DNA of 64,000 nt from Adiantum capillus-veneris. Its lineage: Eukaryota; Streptophyta; Polypodiopsida; Polypodiales; Pteridaceae. Shown piece by piece: positions 51,466 to 64,000 of the stretch. The position numbers and the translations under genes are program-made. The stretch lies in contig CM043966.1 of NCBI GenBank assembly GCA_014529385.2, positions 93,569,087 to 93,633,086 of the forward strand, read 5' to 3'. A model generated the notes under the pieces. It saw only the letters and a list, made by a program, of their open reading frames with translations, made no database searches and had not been told where the DNA came from. Within the stretch, counting starts at the first letter, position 1; each line of letters begins with the position of its first letter.

Positions 51466-54120
51466 TCAAAACATACGTGTCTCCATTTCCAAAAAGTCCT
51501 CCATTGACAGAGGATGGTGTTGTTGTTGTTCTTCTTCTCTTTGTGGAGAGCACTCCTCTGTAACAGGCACAATGTCGCCTGATTGCGAAGTGGATTGTTG
51601 AAGTCCAGCCCATTTTTCTATATCTTCATGAGACTTAACAAAGTCTAGCAGCATGGTCTCCACGCTTTTTGCCTCCTCCACACTATCAATTAAGCAGATA
51701 ACTTCTTTTTTCTGTTGTATTCCTTCTTGTGCAACCAAGGAGCCATCACCAAAAACATCAACAAGCTTGCGGTCTTCAAAACAATATGTACAAATGTAGT
51801 GCTTGACCAAAGCTCTTTTTTTGGCCTCCAAATATTGCAAATCTGACATATCGTTATCTGCTACTTGAAGAAGAGAACAATCAATTGGCATGGGATGTTC
51901 CTCTAATCTTCTTCTCAGGTCTTCAAATGCATTGCCTTGTCCCAAGAAGGCAATAACTGTTAGGAATTGAATTGCTCCTTTGCAAGGAGCTGATGGAAAG
52001 TGATGCAATGCACCACAACAATGGTAGCTCAGATTATCTCCCATGGCGTCAAAGGCACATTGCAATTTTGTGAAGTTAGTGAAATCCACAAATGCAAGAA
52101 AGACAAATCCAGGATCTGTTGACCCTCCAGCAATAGCCAAGATCCCATCCAAAGCATTGTTAAATGTCTCCTCACTCCACTTCAAATTGCCTCCAACGTT
52201 TTTTGTCATATCTAAAACACATAAGCCAATAGGCACTTTATTATTGAAGTGGCGCATCAAGTAGAGATTGCCTTCCATTTGTAGGCTCACCACATAGATT
52301 GACCATGGCAAATCTCTAGGCTCAGTTTTTCTCCTTTTGAAGGTGAATTGCCCATTGCATGTATTTTATTGCTCCATCTGGAAAAGCCATTTTCTTTGTT
52401 CCACGCGTCAAACTAGATCTGATCCATTCCTCGCATAGCATTAAAATTGTTTTATAAACAACATCATTGATGTTATACATTTTGACCACCTCCTCCCAGT
52501 CTTTACATGGTGAAGACTCATTCAAATTGTTGAAGCCTTCAAGAAGTGCATCTTGAATCAATTGTCTTCCTTCAGCTGCTTGATTCGATCATACATGTCA
52601 GTTGCATCACCATCCTTTGCACTCTTTGACAGTAAAATCTTCTCATCTCTAATCTCTTCTTGAATAGTCTTTACCTCTGATTCCTCAAGGCCACAAAGGT
52701 ATCTAAATACAGTTGTTGGGGGTTTCTTATTCTCCTCTTCTAGATTTTCAATGATTTCTATCCAGCAATCATAAACTAAATCAGAGTACGTGACCATGTG
52801 TGCCTGTTTAGCAATCCAACTTGCTGTTGCACTCATTCTTGCCATCGAAGAAAAGCCTAAAAAGAAATAGAGAAATAATTAAACTATTGAGCAAGATTTG
52901 TTAATTAAACACTATCAAAAAGACAAAGAAAATAACTTACATCCCATCCGCACGAGATGCATGTCCCTCTGCAATTCCACTTGCTGCCTTTGGTGGTCGT
53001 CCTGAGAAGATCCATTGACTCCGTAAATGTCTCAATATTTGGCTGTAAGGTTGCTTGACATACAATGCCTGAGCCTCCTCATTTGCAATGGCAGATATAG
53101 CATTGCAACAAATGGAGGAGCATTCACAACAATGCGAGCCTTTCTAAATTTATACACGCTAATCAGTCTTTCAAAGATCTCTTTGTTGTTTTGTTCATTG
53201 TGAAGCAAAACTTTTGCAGCATAGATTGAATGCTGCCCATCAAGAATCCAATAATGATAATCTTAATTTTTTGCTCCTCTACCTCTTCTACTGCCAAAGG
53301 AGTCCCCTTCTTTGATTTTGCATTTCGAACAGGCATCAAATATGCACATGCTGCAGGCTTGGTCGTACTCCGTGAAAATCCAAATAACACACTTTCAGCG
53401 TGTTTTTGATCCATAATACGTGCATTATAGTGATCAGGAGCAAGCCAACAATTTGAATAGGGATATCAAATTCCAATATTGGAAAGGAAAATAATTTATG
53501 TACTTATTCATTCCACCTGTATCTTTTTCTTGTCCTTTCATGGCCTCAGCTTCTAAAACATTTGGATCCACAATTCTCATCTTTGACATTGACCCCTGTT
53601 GATGAGGATGCCAAAGATGCCTTGTCTACATCCAAAATGGAACTAGTTCGCTTAGCTTCTACTTTCTGCACTTTTGCTTGCTTCTTTGGGGATGGTGGTC
53701 GTGAAGCTTTCACCTTTTTTCGTTGTAGTGTGGCAATGATGGAGCTTTGAAGTTGATCTGCTGTGATATTTGGATTTGATTCTGCAAACTTCCATCCTCG
53801 AGAAAACATTGTCTCTTCTTTGTTTCTAGACATGCGCTCCAATGCATATGCTCCTGGAGATAGTTGAAATTCTAGATTCATTGGAACTAGAATGTCATGC
53901 ATTCCACCTCTGGATGACTATCAACTACAGAGACAGATGCTTCCACAACTTGTCCAACATCTTCAAACAAGCTGTCATTCTCCTTTTTGGCAATAAATAG
54001 ATGCACCTTATGAAATTGTGCACCCTCTATACCATGTATGTCCAAATACCATTTCCTAAGATCATTGCAAGTATAGTCAACTGAGACAGCAACCCTGGCA
54101 ACCTGTTTTTTTGGAGCCAT
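51466..54120 (-). pseudogene. DGQHS (ParB/sulfiredoxin-like) plus methyltransferase-like gene, frameshifted
   Basis: Read from ATG 54120: MAPKKQVARVAVSVDYT (preceded by acceptor TTTTTTTGTTTCAG), Lys-rich middle (RKKVKASRPPSPKKQAK, 53700s), WLAPDHYNARIMDQKHAE, YHYWILDGQHSIYAAK (DGQHS at 53241-53227), AIANEEAQALYVKQPYS and FSGRPPKAASGIAEGHASRA, then a 74-bp GT-AG intron (52940-52867). Next come a helical exon (52866-52558), LPWSIYVV, IGLCVLDMTKNVGG (52219-52199) and a C-terminal LVDVFGDGSLVAQEGIQ (51759-51739) like motif I of SAM methyltransferases. DGQHS resembles ParB/Srx and DGQHR folds. The whole resembles, from memory, an uncharacterised protein family of ferns and mosses. At least six single-base frame changes make this copy a pseudogene unless they are sequence errors. 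Confidence 0.6.
52867..52940 (-). other. Short GT-AG intron in the DGQHS gene
   Basis: On the minus strand GGGAT|GTAAGTTATT at 52940 and TTTCTTTTTAG|GCTTTT at 52867, 74 bp, T-rich before the acceptor. It shows that the gene was a spliced nuclear gene and not a processed copy. Confidence 0.75.
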
Positions 54121-54189
54121 CTTTCCTGAAACAAAAAAACACAAATGTTATTTTAACATATACTTTTTTGTAATGGATTAAGTTTGTGT

Positions 54190-57100
54190 GAATACAAGTT
54201 CCACCACTTGTTCAAGCTAGATCTAAGCAAGTATACATAGTGATCATTTAAGCTAGTAAACTAAGGGAAGGGAAAGTAAGGTCCACCACTTGTCCAAGCT
54301 CAGCTCTAGACAACATGGAGAGATTCGAGGTCTACTAATTGTCTAATATAGGCTAACTATATTGAAACATAGAGAGAAGCAAAGGTCCACCACTTGTCCA
54401 ATCTAGGGTCCATTGAAAACATGGAGAGAAGGATGCTCCACCATTTGTCCAAAATAGGCTCCATTGAAACATGAAGAGAAGCAAGATGCACCACGTCTTT
54501 GAGATGCTAGGCTCCATTGAAATACCTTAAACCATGATATTTGTATATGTGGAGTTTAAATTCAAGGTCCACCACTTGTCCAACCTATTATCCCTAGTAG
54601 CATGAGTGGTTTGGTCTCAAGATTCACCACTTTTCCACTCTATGTCATTATATTAAGAAGATCTGGGTGTTTAGGTCCACCACTTGTCCAACCTATAAGG
54701 CAATATCTTAAATGGTATTATTTACCACCACTGGGAATGCACATGATGGGTTTTACATAGGGGTATGGTTCCAAGGTCCACCACTTGTCCAAGCTAACTC
54801 TATTGAAACATAGAGAGAATCAAAGGTCCACCACTTCTCCAAGCTAGGCTCCATTGAAACATGGAGAGAAGGATGCTCCACCATTTGTCCAAGCCAGGTT
54901 TTTGATTGAAACATGAAGAGAAGCAAGTTGCACCATGTCTCCAAAATGCTAGGCTCCATTGAAATATCTTAACCCATGATATTTCATACATGGGGGGTTT
55001 ACATTCAAGGTCCACCACCTGCCAACCTATTATCACTAGTAGCATGAGTGGTTTGATGTCAAGATTCACCACTTTTCACGCTATTTCATTATATTAAGAA
55101 GATCTGGGTGTTAAGGTCCACCACTTGTCCAACCTATAAGGCTATATCTTAAAGGGTATTCTTCTTCTCACCATATCTTAAAGGGTATTCTTTCTCACCA
55201 CTGGGAATGACCATGATAGGTTTTACATGGGGTTTGGTTCCCAGTTCCACCACTTGTCCAAGCTAACTCTATTGAAACATAGAGAGAAGCAAAGGTCCAC
55301 CACTTGTCTAAGCTAGGGTCCATTGAAACATGGAGAGAAGGACTCCACCATTTTCCCAAGATAGGCTCCATTGAAACATGAAGAGAAGCAAGCTGCACCA
55401 TGTCTCTAAGATGCTAAGATCCATTGAAATACCTTAAACCCACGATTAGTTGACATGGGGAGTTTACATTCAAGGTCCACCACTTGTCCAACCTATTATC
55501 TCTAGTAGCATGAGTGGTTTGGTCTCAATATTCACACACTTTTCCACTCTATGTCATTACGTTAAGAAGATCTGGGTGTTAAGGTCCGACCCTGGCCAAC
55601 CTATAAGGGTATATCTTAAAGGGTAATTCTTTCTCACCACTGGAAATGTCCATGATATGTTTTACATGGGGTTTGGCTCAAGGTCCACCACTTGTCCAAG
55701 CTAACTCTATTGACACATAGAGAGAAACAAAGGTCCACCACTTGTCCAAGATAGGCTCCATTGAAACATGGAGAGAAGGATCCTCTACCATTTGCGAAGC
55801 TAACTCTCTATTGAAACATGGGGGGTTTACATTCAAGGTCCACCACTTGTCCAACCTATTAACGCTAGTAGCATGAGTGGTTTGGTCTCAAGATTCACCA
55901 CTTTTTCACTCTATGTCATTATATTAAGAATATTTGGGTGTTAAGGTCCACCACTTGTCCAACCTATAAGGCTATATCTTAAGGGTTGTTCTTTCTCACC
56001 ACTTGGAGTGACCAGCATAGGTTTTACATGGGGGTTTTGTTTCAAGGTCCACCACTTGTCCAAGCTAACTCTATTGAAACATAGAGAGAATCAAAGGTCC
56101 ACCACTTGTCCAAGCTAGGGTCCATTGAAACATGGAGAGAAGGATGCTCCACCATTTGTCCAAGATACGCTCCATTGAAACATGAAGAGAAGCAAGCTAC
56201 ACCATGTCTCAAGATGCTAGGCTCCATTGAAATACCTCAAACCCATGATATTTTGAACATGGGGGGTTTACATTCAAGGTCCACCACTTGTCCAACCTAT
56301 TATCTTTAGTAGCATGAGTGGTTTGGTCTCAAGATTCACCATTTTTCCACTCTATGTCATTCTATTAAGAATATCTGGGTGCTAAGGTCCACCACTTGTC
56401 CAACCTATAAGGCTATATCTTAAACTTTATTCTTTCTCACCACTTGGAGTTACCAAGATAGGTTTTACATGGAGTTTGGTTCCAAGGCCACCACTTGTCC
56501 AAGCTAACTCTATGAAACATAGAGAGAAGCAAAGGTCCACCACTTGTCCAAGCTAGGCTCCATTGAAACATAGAGAGAAGGATGCTCCACCATTTGTCCA
56601 AGATAGGCTTCATTGAAACATGAAAAGAAGCAAGTTGCACCATATCTCCAAGATTCTAGGATCCATTGAAATACCTTAAACCCATGATATTGTTTACATG
56701 TGGGGTTTAACGTCAAGGCCAGTCACTTTTCCAAGCTATTATCCCTAGTAGCATGAGTGGTTTGGTCTCAAGATTCACCACTTTTCCACTCTATGTCATT
56801 ATATAAAGAAGATCTAGGTGTTAAGGTCGACCACTTGTCCAACCTATAAGGGTATATCTTAAAGGGTATTCTTTCTCACCACTCGAAATGTCCATGATAT
56901 GTTTTACATAGGGGTTTGGTACCAAGGTCCACCCCTTATCCAAGCTAACTTTATTCTTCTCATAGAGAGAAGCAAAAGGTCCACCACTTGTCCAAGCTAG
57001 GCTCCATTGAAACATAGAGAGAAGGATGCTCCACCATTTGTCGAAGCTAACTCTATTGAAACATGGAAGGTTTACATTCAAGGTCCACCAGTTGTCCAAC

Positions 57101-57750
57101 CTATTAACGCTAGTAGCATGAGGGGTTTGGTCTCAAGATTCACCACTTTTTCACTCTGTGTCATTATATTAAGAATATTTGGGTATTAAGGTCCACCACT
57201 TGTCCAACCTATAAGACTATATCTTAATGGTTATTCTTTCTGACCACTTGGAGTGACCATGAAAGGTTTTACATGGGGGTTTGGTTCCAAGGTCCACCAC
57301 TTGTCCAAGCTAACTCTATTGAAACATAGAGAGAAGCAAAGGTCCACCACTTGTCTAAGCTAGGGTCTATTGAAACATGGAGAGAAGGATGCTCCACCAT
57401 TTGTCCAAGATAGACTCCATTGAAACATGAAGAGAAGCAAGCTGCACCATATCTCCAAGATGCTAGCCTCCATCGAAATACCTTAAAACCACGTTATTTT
57501 TTACATGGGGAGTTTACATTCAAGATCAACAATTTGTCCAACCTATTATCGCTAGTAGCATGAGTGGTTTGCTCTCAAGATTCACCACTTTTCCACTCTC
57601 TGTCATTATATTAAGAATATTTGGGTGTTAAGGTCCACCACTTGTCCAACCTATAAGAGTATATGTTAATGGTTCTTCTTTCTCACCCCTTGAAAGACTA
57701 TATCTTAATGGTTATCCCTAGCTATTATTGCTAGTAGCCTGAGTGGTTTG
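54190..57750 (+). repeat. Tandem array of the CCACCACTTGTCC repeat, less regular part
   Basis: Opens with the leader module (GATCTAAGCAAGTATACATA at about 54215). Monomers follow with the same internal order as further right, but with indels and spacings of roughly 350-550 bp. The minus-strand open frames (WWTFASLYVSIELAWTSGG) are repeat translations. Confidence 0.92.
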
Positions 57751-60700
57751 GTCTCAAGATTCACCACTTTTATTAAGAATATGTGGGTGTTAAGGTCCAC
57801 CACTTGTCCCACCTATAAGGCTACATCTTAAAGGTTATTCTTCTTACTACTTGGAGTGACCATGATAGGTTTTACATGGGGGTTTGGTTCCAAGGTCCAC
57901 CACTTGTCCAAGCTAACTCTATTGAAACATAGAGAGAAGCAAAGGTCCACCCCTTGTCTAAGCTAGGGTCCATTGAAACATGGAGAAAGGATGCTCCACC
58001 ATTTGTCCAAGGTAGGCTCCATTGAAACATGAGGAGAATCAAGGTGCACCATGTCTCCAAGATGCTAGGCTCCATCGAAAAACATTAAACCCACGATATG
58101 TCGTAGATGAGGGGTTTACATTCAAGGTCCAACACTTGTCCAAGCTATTATTGGTAGTAGCCTGAGTGGTTTGGTCTCAAGATTCACCACTTTTCCACTC
58201 TATGTCATTATATTAAGAATATGCGCGTGTTAAGGTCCACCACTTGTCCAACCTATAAGGCTACATCTTAAGGTTATTCTTTATTACCACTTGGAGTGAC
58301 CATGATAGGTTTTACATGGGGGTTTGGTTCCAAGGTCCACCACTTGTCCAAGCTAACTCTATTGAAACATAGAGAGAAACAAAGGTCCACCACTTGTCCA
58401 AGCTAGGGTCCATTTGAACCATGGAGAGAAGGATGCTCCACCATTTGTCCAAGATAGGCTCCATGGAAACATGACGAGAAGAAGAAGCTGCACCATGTCT
58501 CCAAGATGCTAGGCTCCATCGAAATACATTAAACCCACGATATTTCATAGATGAGGGGTTTACATTCAAGGTCCACCACTTGTCCAAGCTATTATTGCTA
58601 GTAGCTGAGTGTTTTTGGTCTCAGATTCACCACTTTTATTAAGAATATGTGGGTGTTAAGGTCCACCACTTGTCCAACCTATAAGGCTACATCTTAAAGG
58701 TTATTCTTTCTTACTACTTGGAGTGACCATGATAGGTTTTACATGGGGGTTTGGTTCCAAGGTCCACCACTTGTCCAAGCTAACTCTATTGAAACATAGA
58801 GAGAAGCAAAGGTCCACCCTTGTCTAAGCTAGGGTCCATTGAAACATGGAGAGAAGGATGCTCCACCATTTGTCCAAGGTAGGCTCCATTGAAACATGAG
58901 GAGAAGCAAGGTGCACCATGTCTCCAAGATGCTAGGCTCCTCGAAAAACATTAAACCCACGATATGTCGTAGATGAGGGGTTTACATTCAAGGTCCACCA
59001 CTTGTCCAAGCTATTATTGCTAGTAGCCTGAGTGGTTTGGTCTCAAGATTCACCACTTTTCCACTCTATGTCATTATATTAAGAATATGGCGGTGTTAAG
59101 GTCCACCACTTGTCCAACCTATAAGGCTACATCTTAAAGGTTATTCTTTATTACCACTTGGAGTGACCATGATAGGTTTTACATGGGGGTTTGGTTCCAA
59201 GGTCCACCACTTGTCCAAGCTAACTCTATTAAACATAGAGAGAAACAAAGGTCCACCACTTGTCCAAGCTAGGGTCCATTGAAACATGGAGAGAAGGATG
59301 CTCCACCATTTGTCCAAGATAGGCTCCATTGAAACATGACGAGAAGCAAGGTGCACCATGTCTCCAAGATGCTAGGCTCCATCGAAATACATTAAACCCA
59401 CGATATTTCGTAGATGAGGGGTTTACATTCAAGGTCCACCACTTGTCCAAGCTATTATTGCTAGTAGCCTGAGTGGTTTGGTCTCAAGATTCACCACTTT
59501 TCCACTCTATGTCATTATATTAAGAATATGCGCGTGTTAAGGTCCACCACTTGTCCAACCTATAAGGCTACATCTTAAAGGTTATTCTTTATTACCACTT
59601 GGAGTGACCATGATAGGTTTTACATGGGGGTTTGGTTCCAAGGTCCACACTTGTCCAAGCTAACTCTATTGAAACATAGAGAGAAACAAAGGTCCACCAC
59701 TTGTCCAAGCTAGGGTCCATTGAAACATGGAGAGAAGGATGCTCCACCATTTGTCCAAGATAGGCTCATTTGAAACATGACGAGAAGCAAGCTGCACCAT
59801 GTCTCCAAGATGCTAGGCTCCATCGAAATACATTAAACCCACGATATTTCGTAGATGAGGGGTTTAAATTCAAGGTCCACCACTTGTCGAAGCTATTATT
59901 GCTAGTAGCCTGAGTGGTTTGGTCTCAAGATTCACCACTTTTATTAAGAATATGTGGGTGTTAAGGTCCACCACTTGTCCAACCTATAAGGCTACATCTT
60001 AAAGGTTATTCTTTCTTACTATTGGAGTGACCATGATAGGTTTACATGGGGGTTTTGGTTCCAAGGACCACCACTTGTCCAAGCTAACTCTATTGAAACA
60101 TACAGAGAAGCAAAGGTCCACCCCTGTCTAAGCTAGGGTCCATTGAAACATGGAGAGAAGGATGCTCCACCATTTGTCCAAGGTAGGCTCCATTGAAACA
60201 TGAGGAGAATCAAGGTGCACCATGTCTCCAAGATGCTAGGCTCCATCCAAAAACATTAAACCCACGATATTGTCTTAGATGAGGGGTTTACATTCAAGGT
60301 CCACACTTGTCCAAGCTATTATTGCTAGTAGCCTGAGTGGTTTGGTCTCAAGATTCACCACTTTTCCACTCTATGTCTTTATATTAAGAATATGCGCGTG
60401 TTAAGGTCCACCACTTGTCCAACCTATAAGGCTACATCTTAAAGGTTATTCTTTATTACCACTTGGAGTGACCATGATAGGTTTTACATGGGGGTTTGGT
60501 TCCAAGGTCCACCACTTGTCCAAGCTAACTCTATTGAAACATAGAGAGAAACAAAGGTCCACCACTTGTCCAAGCTAGGGTCCATTGAAACATGGAGAGA
60601 AGGATGCTCCACCATTTGTCCAAGATAGGCTCCATTGAAACATGACGAGAAGCAAGCTGCCATGTCTCCAAGATGCTAGGCTCCATCGAAATACATTAAA

Positions 60701-63700
60701 CCCACGATATTTCGTAGATAAGGGGTTTACATTCAAGGTCCACCACTTGTCCAAGCTATTTATTGCTAGTAGCCTGAGTGGTTTGGTCTCAAGATTCACC
60801 ACTTTCCACTCTATGTCTTTATATTAAGAATATGCGCGTGTTAAGGTCCACCACTTGTCCAACCTATAAGGCTACATCTTAAAGGTTATTCTTTATTACC
60901 ACTTGGAGTGACCATGATAGGTTTTACATGGGGGTTTGGTTCCAAGGTCCACCACTTGTCCAAGCTAACTCTATTGAAACATAAAGAGAACAAAGGTCCA
61001 CCACTTGTCCAAGCTAGGGTCCATTGAAACATGGAGAGAAGGATGCTCCACCATTTGTCCAAGATAGGCTCCATTGAAACATGACGAGAAGCAAGCTGCA
61101 CCATGTCTCCAAGATGCTAGGCTCCATCGAAATACATTAAACCCACGATATTTCGTAGATAAGGGGTTTACATTCAAGGTCCACCACTTGTCCAAGCTAT
61201 TATTGCTAGTAGCCTGAGTGGTTTGGTCTCAAGATTCACCACTTTTATTAAGAATATGTGGGTGTTAAGGTCCACCACTTGTCCAACCTATAAGGCTACA
61301 TCTTAAAGGTTATTCTTTCTTACTACTTGGAGTGACCATGATAGGTTTTACATGGGGGTTTGGTTCCAAGGTCCACCACTTGTCCAAGCTAACTCTATTG
61401 AAACATAGAGAGAAGCAAAGGTCCACCCTTGTCTAAGCTAGGGTCCATTGAATACATGGAGAGAAGGATGCTCCACCATTTGTCCAAGGTAGGCTCCATT
61501 GAAACATGAGGAGAAGCAAGGTGCACCATGTCTCCAAGATGCTAGGCTCCATCGAAAAACATTAAACCCACGATATGTCGTAGATGAGGGTTGTACATTC
61601 AAGGTCCACCACTTGTCCAAGCTATTATTGGTAGTAGCCTGAGTGGTTTGGTCTCAAGATTCACCACTTTTCCACTCTATGTCATTATATTAAGAATATG
61701 CGCGTGTTAAGGTCCACCACTTGTCCAACCTATAAGGCTACATCTTAAAGGTTATTCTTTATTACCACTTGGAGTGACCATGATAGGTTTTACATGGGGG
61801 TTTGGTTCCAAGGTCCACCACTTGTCCAAGCTAACTCTATTGAAACATAGAGAGAAACAAAGGTCCACCACTTGTCCAAGCTAGGGTCCATTGAAACATG
61901 GAGAGAAGGATGCTCCACCATTTGTCCAAGATAGGCTCATTTGAAACATGACGAGAAGCAAGCTGCACCATGTCTCCAAGATGCTAGGCTCCATCGAAAT
62001 ACATTAAACCCACGATATTTCGTAGATGAGGGGTTTACATTCAAGGTCCACCACTTGTCCAAGCTATTATTGCTAGTAGCCTGAGTGGTTTGGTCTCAAG
62101 ATTCACCACTTTTATTAAGAATATGTGGGTGTTTAGGTCCACCACTTGTCCAACCTATAAGGCTACATCTTAAAGGTTATTCTTTCTTACTACTTGGAGT
62201 GACCATGATAGGTTTTACATGGGGGTTTGGTTCCAAGGTCCACCACTTGTCCAAGCTATCTCTATTGAAACATACAGAGAAGCAAAGGTCCACCCCTTGT
62301 CTAAGCTAGGGTCCATTGAAACATGGAGAGAAGGATGCTCCACCATTTGTCCAAGGTAGGCTCCATTGAAACATGAGGAGAATCAAGGTGCACCATGTCT
62401 CCAAGATACTAGGCTCCATCCAAAAACATTAAACCCACGATATGTCTTAGATGAGGGGTTTACATTCAAGGTCCACACTTGTCCAAGCTATTATTGCTAG
62501 TAGCCTGAGTGGTTTGGTCTCAAGATTCACCACTTTTCCACTCTATGTCTTTATATTAAGAATATGCGCGTGTTAAGGTCCACCACTTGTCCAACCTATA
62601 AGGCTACATCTTAAAGGTTATTCTTTATTACCACTTGGAGTGACCATGATAGGTTTTACGTGGGGGTTTGGTTCCAAGGTCCACCACTTGCCCAAGCTAA
62701 CTCTATTGAAACATAAAGAGAAACAAAGGTCCACCACTTGTCCAAGCTAGGGTCCATTGAAACATGGAGAGAAGGATGCTCCACCATTTGTCCAAGATAG
62801 GCTCCATTGAAAAATGACGAGAAGCAAGCTGCACCATGTCTCCAAGATGCTAGGCTCCATCGAAATACATTAAACCCACGATATTTCGTAGATAAGGGGT
62901 TTACATTCAAGGTCCACCACTTGTCCAAGCTATTATTGCTAGTAGCCTGAGTGGTTTGGTCTCAAGATTCACCACTTTTCCACTCTATGTCATTATATTA
63001 AGAATATGCGCGTGTTAAGGTCCACCACTTGTCCAACCTATAAGGCTACATCTTAAAGGTTATTCTTTATTACCACTTGGAGTGACCATGATAGGTTTTA
63101 CATGGGGGTTTGGTTCCAAGGTCCACCACTTGTCCAAGCTAACTCTATTGAAACATAGAGAGGAACAAAGGTCCACCACTTGTCCAAGCTAGGGTCCATT
63201 GAAACATGGAGAGAAGGATGCTCCACCATTTGTCCAAGATAGGCTCATTTGAAACATGACGAGAAGCAAGCTGCACCATGTCTCCAAGATGCTAGGCTCC
63301 ATCGAAATACATTAAACCCACGATATTTCGTAGATGAGGGGTTTAAATTCAAGGTCCACCACTTGTCCAAGCTATTATTGCTAGTAGCCTGAGTGGTTTG
63401 GTCTCAAGATTCACCACTTTTATTAAGAATATGTGGGTGTTAAGGTCCACCACTTGTCCAACCTATAAGGCTACATCTTAAAGGTTATTCTTTCTTACTA
63501 CTTGGAGTGACCATGATAGGTTTTACATGGGGGTTTGGTTCCAAGGTCCACCACTTGTCCAAGCTATCTCTATTGAAACATACAGAGAAGCAAAGGTCCA
63601 CCCCTTGTCTAAGCTAGGGTCCATTGAAACATGGAGAGAAGGATGCTCCACCATTTGTCCAAGGTAGGCTCCATTGAAAACATGAGGAGAATCAGGTGCA

Positions 63701-64000
63701 CCATGTCTCCAAGATGCTAGGCTCCATCCAAAAACATTAAACCCACGATATGTCTTAGATGAGGGGTTTACATTCAAGGTCCACACTTGTCCAAGCTATT
63801 ATTGCTAGTAGCCTGAGTGGTTTGGTCTCAAGATTCACCACTTTTCCACTCTATGTTTTATATTAAGAATATGTGCGTGTTAAGGTCCACCACTTGTCCA
63901 ACCTATAAGGCTACATCTTAAAGGTTATTCTTTATTACCACTTGGAGTGACCATGATAGGTTTTACGGGGGTTTGGTTCCAAGGTCCACACTTGTCCAAG
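57751..64000 (+). repeat. Homogeneous satellite-like array with higher-order structure
   Basis: Using TTTACATGGG before GGGTTTGG as anchor, monomers start at 57871, 58311, 58738, 59178, 59618, 60041, 60483, 60923, 61347, 61798, 62214, 62655, 63097, 63522 and 63962. Two types alternate: A about 440 bp with CCACTCTATGTCATTATATT, and B about 425 bp lacking that stretch (CACTTTTATTAAGAATATGT). The order from 57871 is A B A A B A A B A B A A B A, giving repeated A-A-B trimers of 1303-1308 bp. Each monomer is made of roughly 50-bp subunits around AAGGTCCACCACTTGTCC. The array continues past the window. Confidence 0.95.

Noticed and set aside
54753-63786. Many minus-strand open frames of 60-90 codons with WTSGG, FQWSLA and DKWWT peptides
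   Set aside because: They are translations of the tandem repeat, recur with its period, and shift frame with every indel. No start context or independent conservation.

Overview
The window is nuclear DNA from a large-genome land plant. Evidence: GT-AG introns, plant-type Ty3/gypsy and Ty1/copia retrotransposons with tRNA-Asp-like and initiator-Met-like primer sites, (GA)n runs, and long tandem arrays. The non-transposon genes resemble families I associate with ferns, lycophytes and mosses; this comes from memory and the species is not fixed. I saw no rRNA, tRNA, CRISPR or bacterial-type operon.

Layout. 1-8031: element 1, a Ty3/gypsy retrotransposon on the minus strand, running off the left edge. 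It has a 2.9 kb internal deletion and a 5' LTR cut off at 8031. 8032-22481: an interval rich in one repeat family (core AAGGTCCACCACTTGTCCAAG) holding a SET-domain gene (about 8966-9521), a NIF/FCP1-type phosphatase-like gene (10163-11361), a second, broken NIF-like copy (16536-17312), and a decayed transposase-like gene (about 19950-22481). 22482-41557: element 2, a complete 19,076-bp member of the same family as element 1, on the plus strand, with a 5-bp target duplication AGGAT. It sits inside the transposase-like gene. 41558-49814: a nest of old retrotransposon pieces (copia without RT, a chromovirus with an internal deletion, an inverted pair of LTRs, an LTR stub). 49815-51250: repeats. 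51466-54120: a minus-strand, intron-containing gene with a DGQHS motif (ParB/sulfiredoxin-like) and a methyltransferase-like C-terminal part, broken by several frame changes. 54190-64000: a homogeneous tandem array with roughly 50-bp subunits, 425/440-bp monomers and a 1.3-kb higher-order unit.

The retrotransposon family shared by elements 1 and 2 is the most unusual object. Its order is LTR, PBS (tRNA-Asp-like), a leader with four copies of a 24-bp palindrome, gag with two CX2CX3HX4C knuckles, a first retropepsin, a long charged linker, RT, RNase H, an integrase with a duplicated zinc-binding H2C2 module, a second retropepsin fused behind the integrase, a basic Trp-repeat tail, a 3' region with five more palindromes, an extra coiled-coil ORF, PPT and LTR. 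Element 2 keeps the whole order but carries stops and frameshifts. Element 1 has lost first protease, RT and RNase H but keeps an open frame of 645 codons through integrase and second protease.

The repeat-embedded genes (SET, two NIF-like, transposase-like, DGQHS/methyltransferase-like) all concern chromatin, transcription or DNA. Together they could be cargo of one large decayed mobile element or ordinary genes colonised by repeats; the window alone does not decide.
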